A stretch of 64,000 nt of DNA from NCBI RefSeq assembly GCF_006385135.1, contig NZ_CP041025.1, positions 2,883,501 through 2,947,500 of the forward strand, read 5' to 3'. Position numbers and translations under genes: made by a program. The DNA is from Paremcibacter congregatus. GTDB taxonomy: Bacteria; Pseudomonadota; Alphaproteobacteria; Sphingomonadales; Emcibacteraceae. This document shows positions 63,464 to 64,000 of the stretch, one piece after another; position 1 is the first letter of the stretch, and each line of letters begins with the position of its first letter. The notes under the pieces are model-generated. The model saw only the letters and a program-made list of their open reading frames with translations, made no database searches and had not been told where the DNA came from.

Positions 63464-63937
63464 TCACCATTTCGCGGGAAAACACACCACATATTCAGAA
63501 GAGCGCCTGATCTTCTCTTGCTGATCGGCGCTCTTTGTTTCGTCCAGTTTCTTTTTCAACCGGTCACAGGCTGTTGCGGAAACCACTTTCAGGCGGTTGG
63601 CCATGCTCAGCGCCATATAGAGCTTTTGTTTATAGGCATCTCTGGTTTTAAAGTCATTCATGGTGACAACAACTGTTTCGTCCCGGTTCAAAACATCTGT
63701 GACTTCCGCTTTCACCTCGGCAAAATAGGCATTCATGGCCGGTGCTTCTTTTTCCGACACCCCATAGTCGCGAACATCAAATTCCGCACCAGCGGTCGGT
63801 ACCTCGTCTTCCTGGATGGGCGACACGATGACCGGCGCCGGTGCCGGCGGCGGGGTTGTGACATCGGCGTAATACCAGATGCTGAACCCCAGCATAATCA
63901 CGGCCACTGCAAATATTATCTTCTGAAAATGTCGCAC
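63464..63937 (-). CDS. Membrane-anchored hypothetical protein
   Basis: About 157 residues from GTG 63937, which has AGGA 7 nt upstream; the frame is open further to the window edge, so a longer form cannot be excluded. One N-terminal transmembrane helix (about 5-22), a proline-rich linker (TPPPAPAP) and a soluble helical domain. Two cysteines (TACDRL and VVCFPA) could pair. Not recognised. Converges with the dipeptidase gene, 7 bp between stops. Confidence 0.6.
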   Translation of the reverse strand: MRHFQKIIFAVAVIMLGFSIWYYADVTTPPPAPAPVIVSPIQEDEVPTAGAEFDVRDYGVSEKEAPAMNAYFAEVKAEVTDVLNRDETVVVTMNDFKTRDAYKQKLYMALSMANRLKVVSATACDRLKKKLDETKSADQQEKIRRSSEYVVCFPAKW

Positions 63938-64000
63938 AAAGTTTCCTGTCTTTTCATGAGCAAGCCCCTTTATTGCCGGACCGACCTCAAAGATCAAGGC

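Overview
The window reads as chromosome of a Gram-negative alphaproteobacterium, probably marine or environmental. This rests on the housekeeping order dcd, murA, DUF2948, hisG, hisD, UPF0262, low-molecular-weight phosphatase, infA, maf, rng, yacG (6.8-14.8 kb), which is typical of that class, and on outer-membrane barrels, LolA-like and Tat-dependent proteins. A narrower placement (Kordiimonadales/Emcibacterales-like) is only a guess.

Left end (1-6.27 kb): a visibly AT-rich genomic island. A tyrosine integrase lies against the 3' end of a tRNA-Thr gene. The island carries a two-gene Hachiman anti-phage system (hamA nuclease-like, hamB helicase) and, convergent to it, one unrecognised gene. 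The other end of the island is outside the window. From 6.35 kb the base composition becomes GC-rich and stays so, apart from patches near 28.9-29.2, 48.6-48.9, 50.1-51.4 and 53.3-54.7 kb.

6.5-18.2 kb: core genes on the plus strand, tRNA-Phe, pyrC, and an amidoligase/class I glutamine-amidotransferase pair. 18.2-25.7 kb: one giant minus-strand gene for a 2515-residue repeat protein with C-terminal RTX repeats, whose middle is built of 861-bp near-identical tandem DNA repeats. 25.9-28.96 kb: an AhpD-like protein with a divergent Nramp-like transporter, then a PEP-CTERM-like exported protein preceded by a good sigma-54 promoter and an upstream inverted/direct repeat cluster. 29.2-35.2 kb: an apparent operon of two small DUF2892 membrane proteins, an RND (MMPL) exporter, a LolA-like periplasmic protein and an outer-membrane barrel, next to a Crp/Fnr regulator and an FNR-architecture dyad.

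35.2-39.7 kb: exported M14 and M28 peptidases, convergent on a strong terminator. 39.8-46.3 kb: a complete-looking trans-4-hydroxyproline catabolic cluster (epimerase, FAD oxidase, DapA-type deaminase, semialdehyde dehydrogenase, GntR regulator) plus a PLP dehydratase. 46.4-51.2 kb: exported and envelope proteins of uncertain function, a GST and a tandem paralogue pair. 51.4-55.4 kb: ilvD, a transglutaminase-like/TPR lipoprotein and a DRGH endonuclease. 55.4-61.1 kb: two tandem pairs of isoquinoline-oxidoreductase-type molybdenum hydroxylases. 61.1-64 kb: RarD, a membrane dipeptidase and an anchored hypothetical protein.

Two genes (DUF2948 at 8673 and the GntR regulator at 40465) have no ATG, GTG or TTG where homology requires the start, and appear to use CTG and ATT. 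No CRISPR array, insertion sequence or rRNA was seen. All identifications are from reading the sequence; no database search was run.
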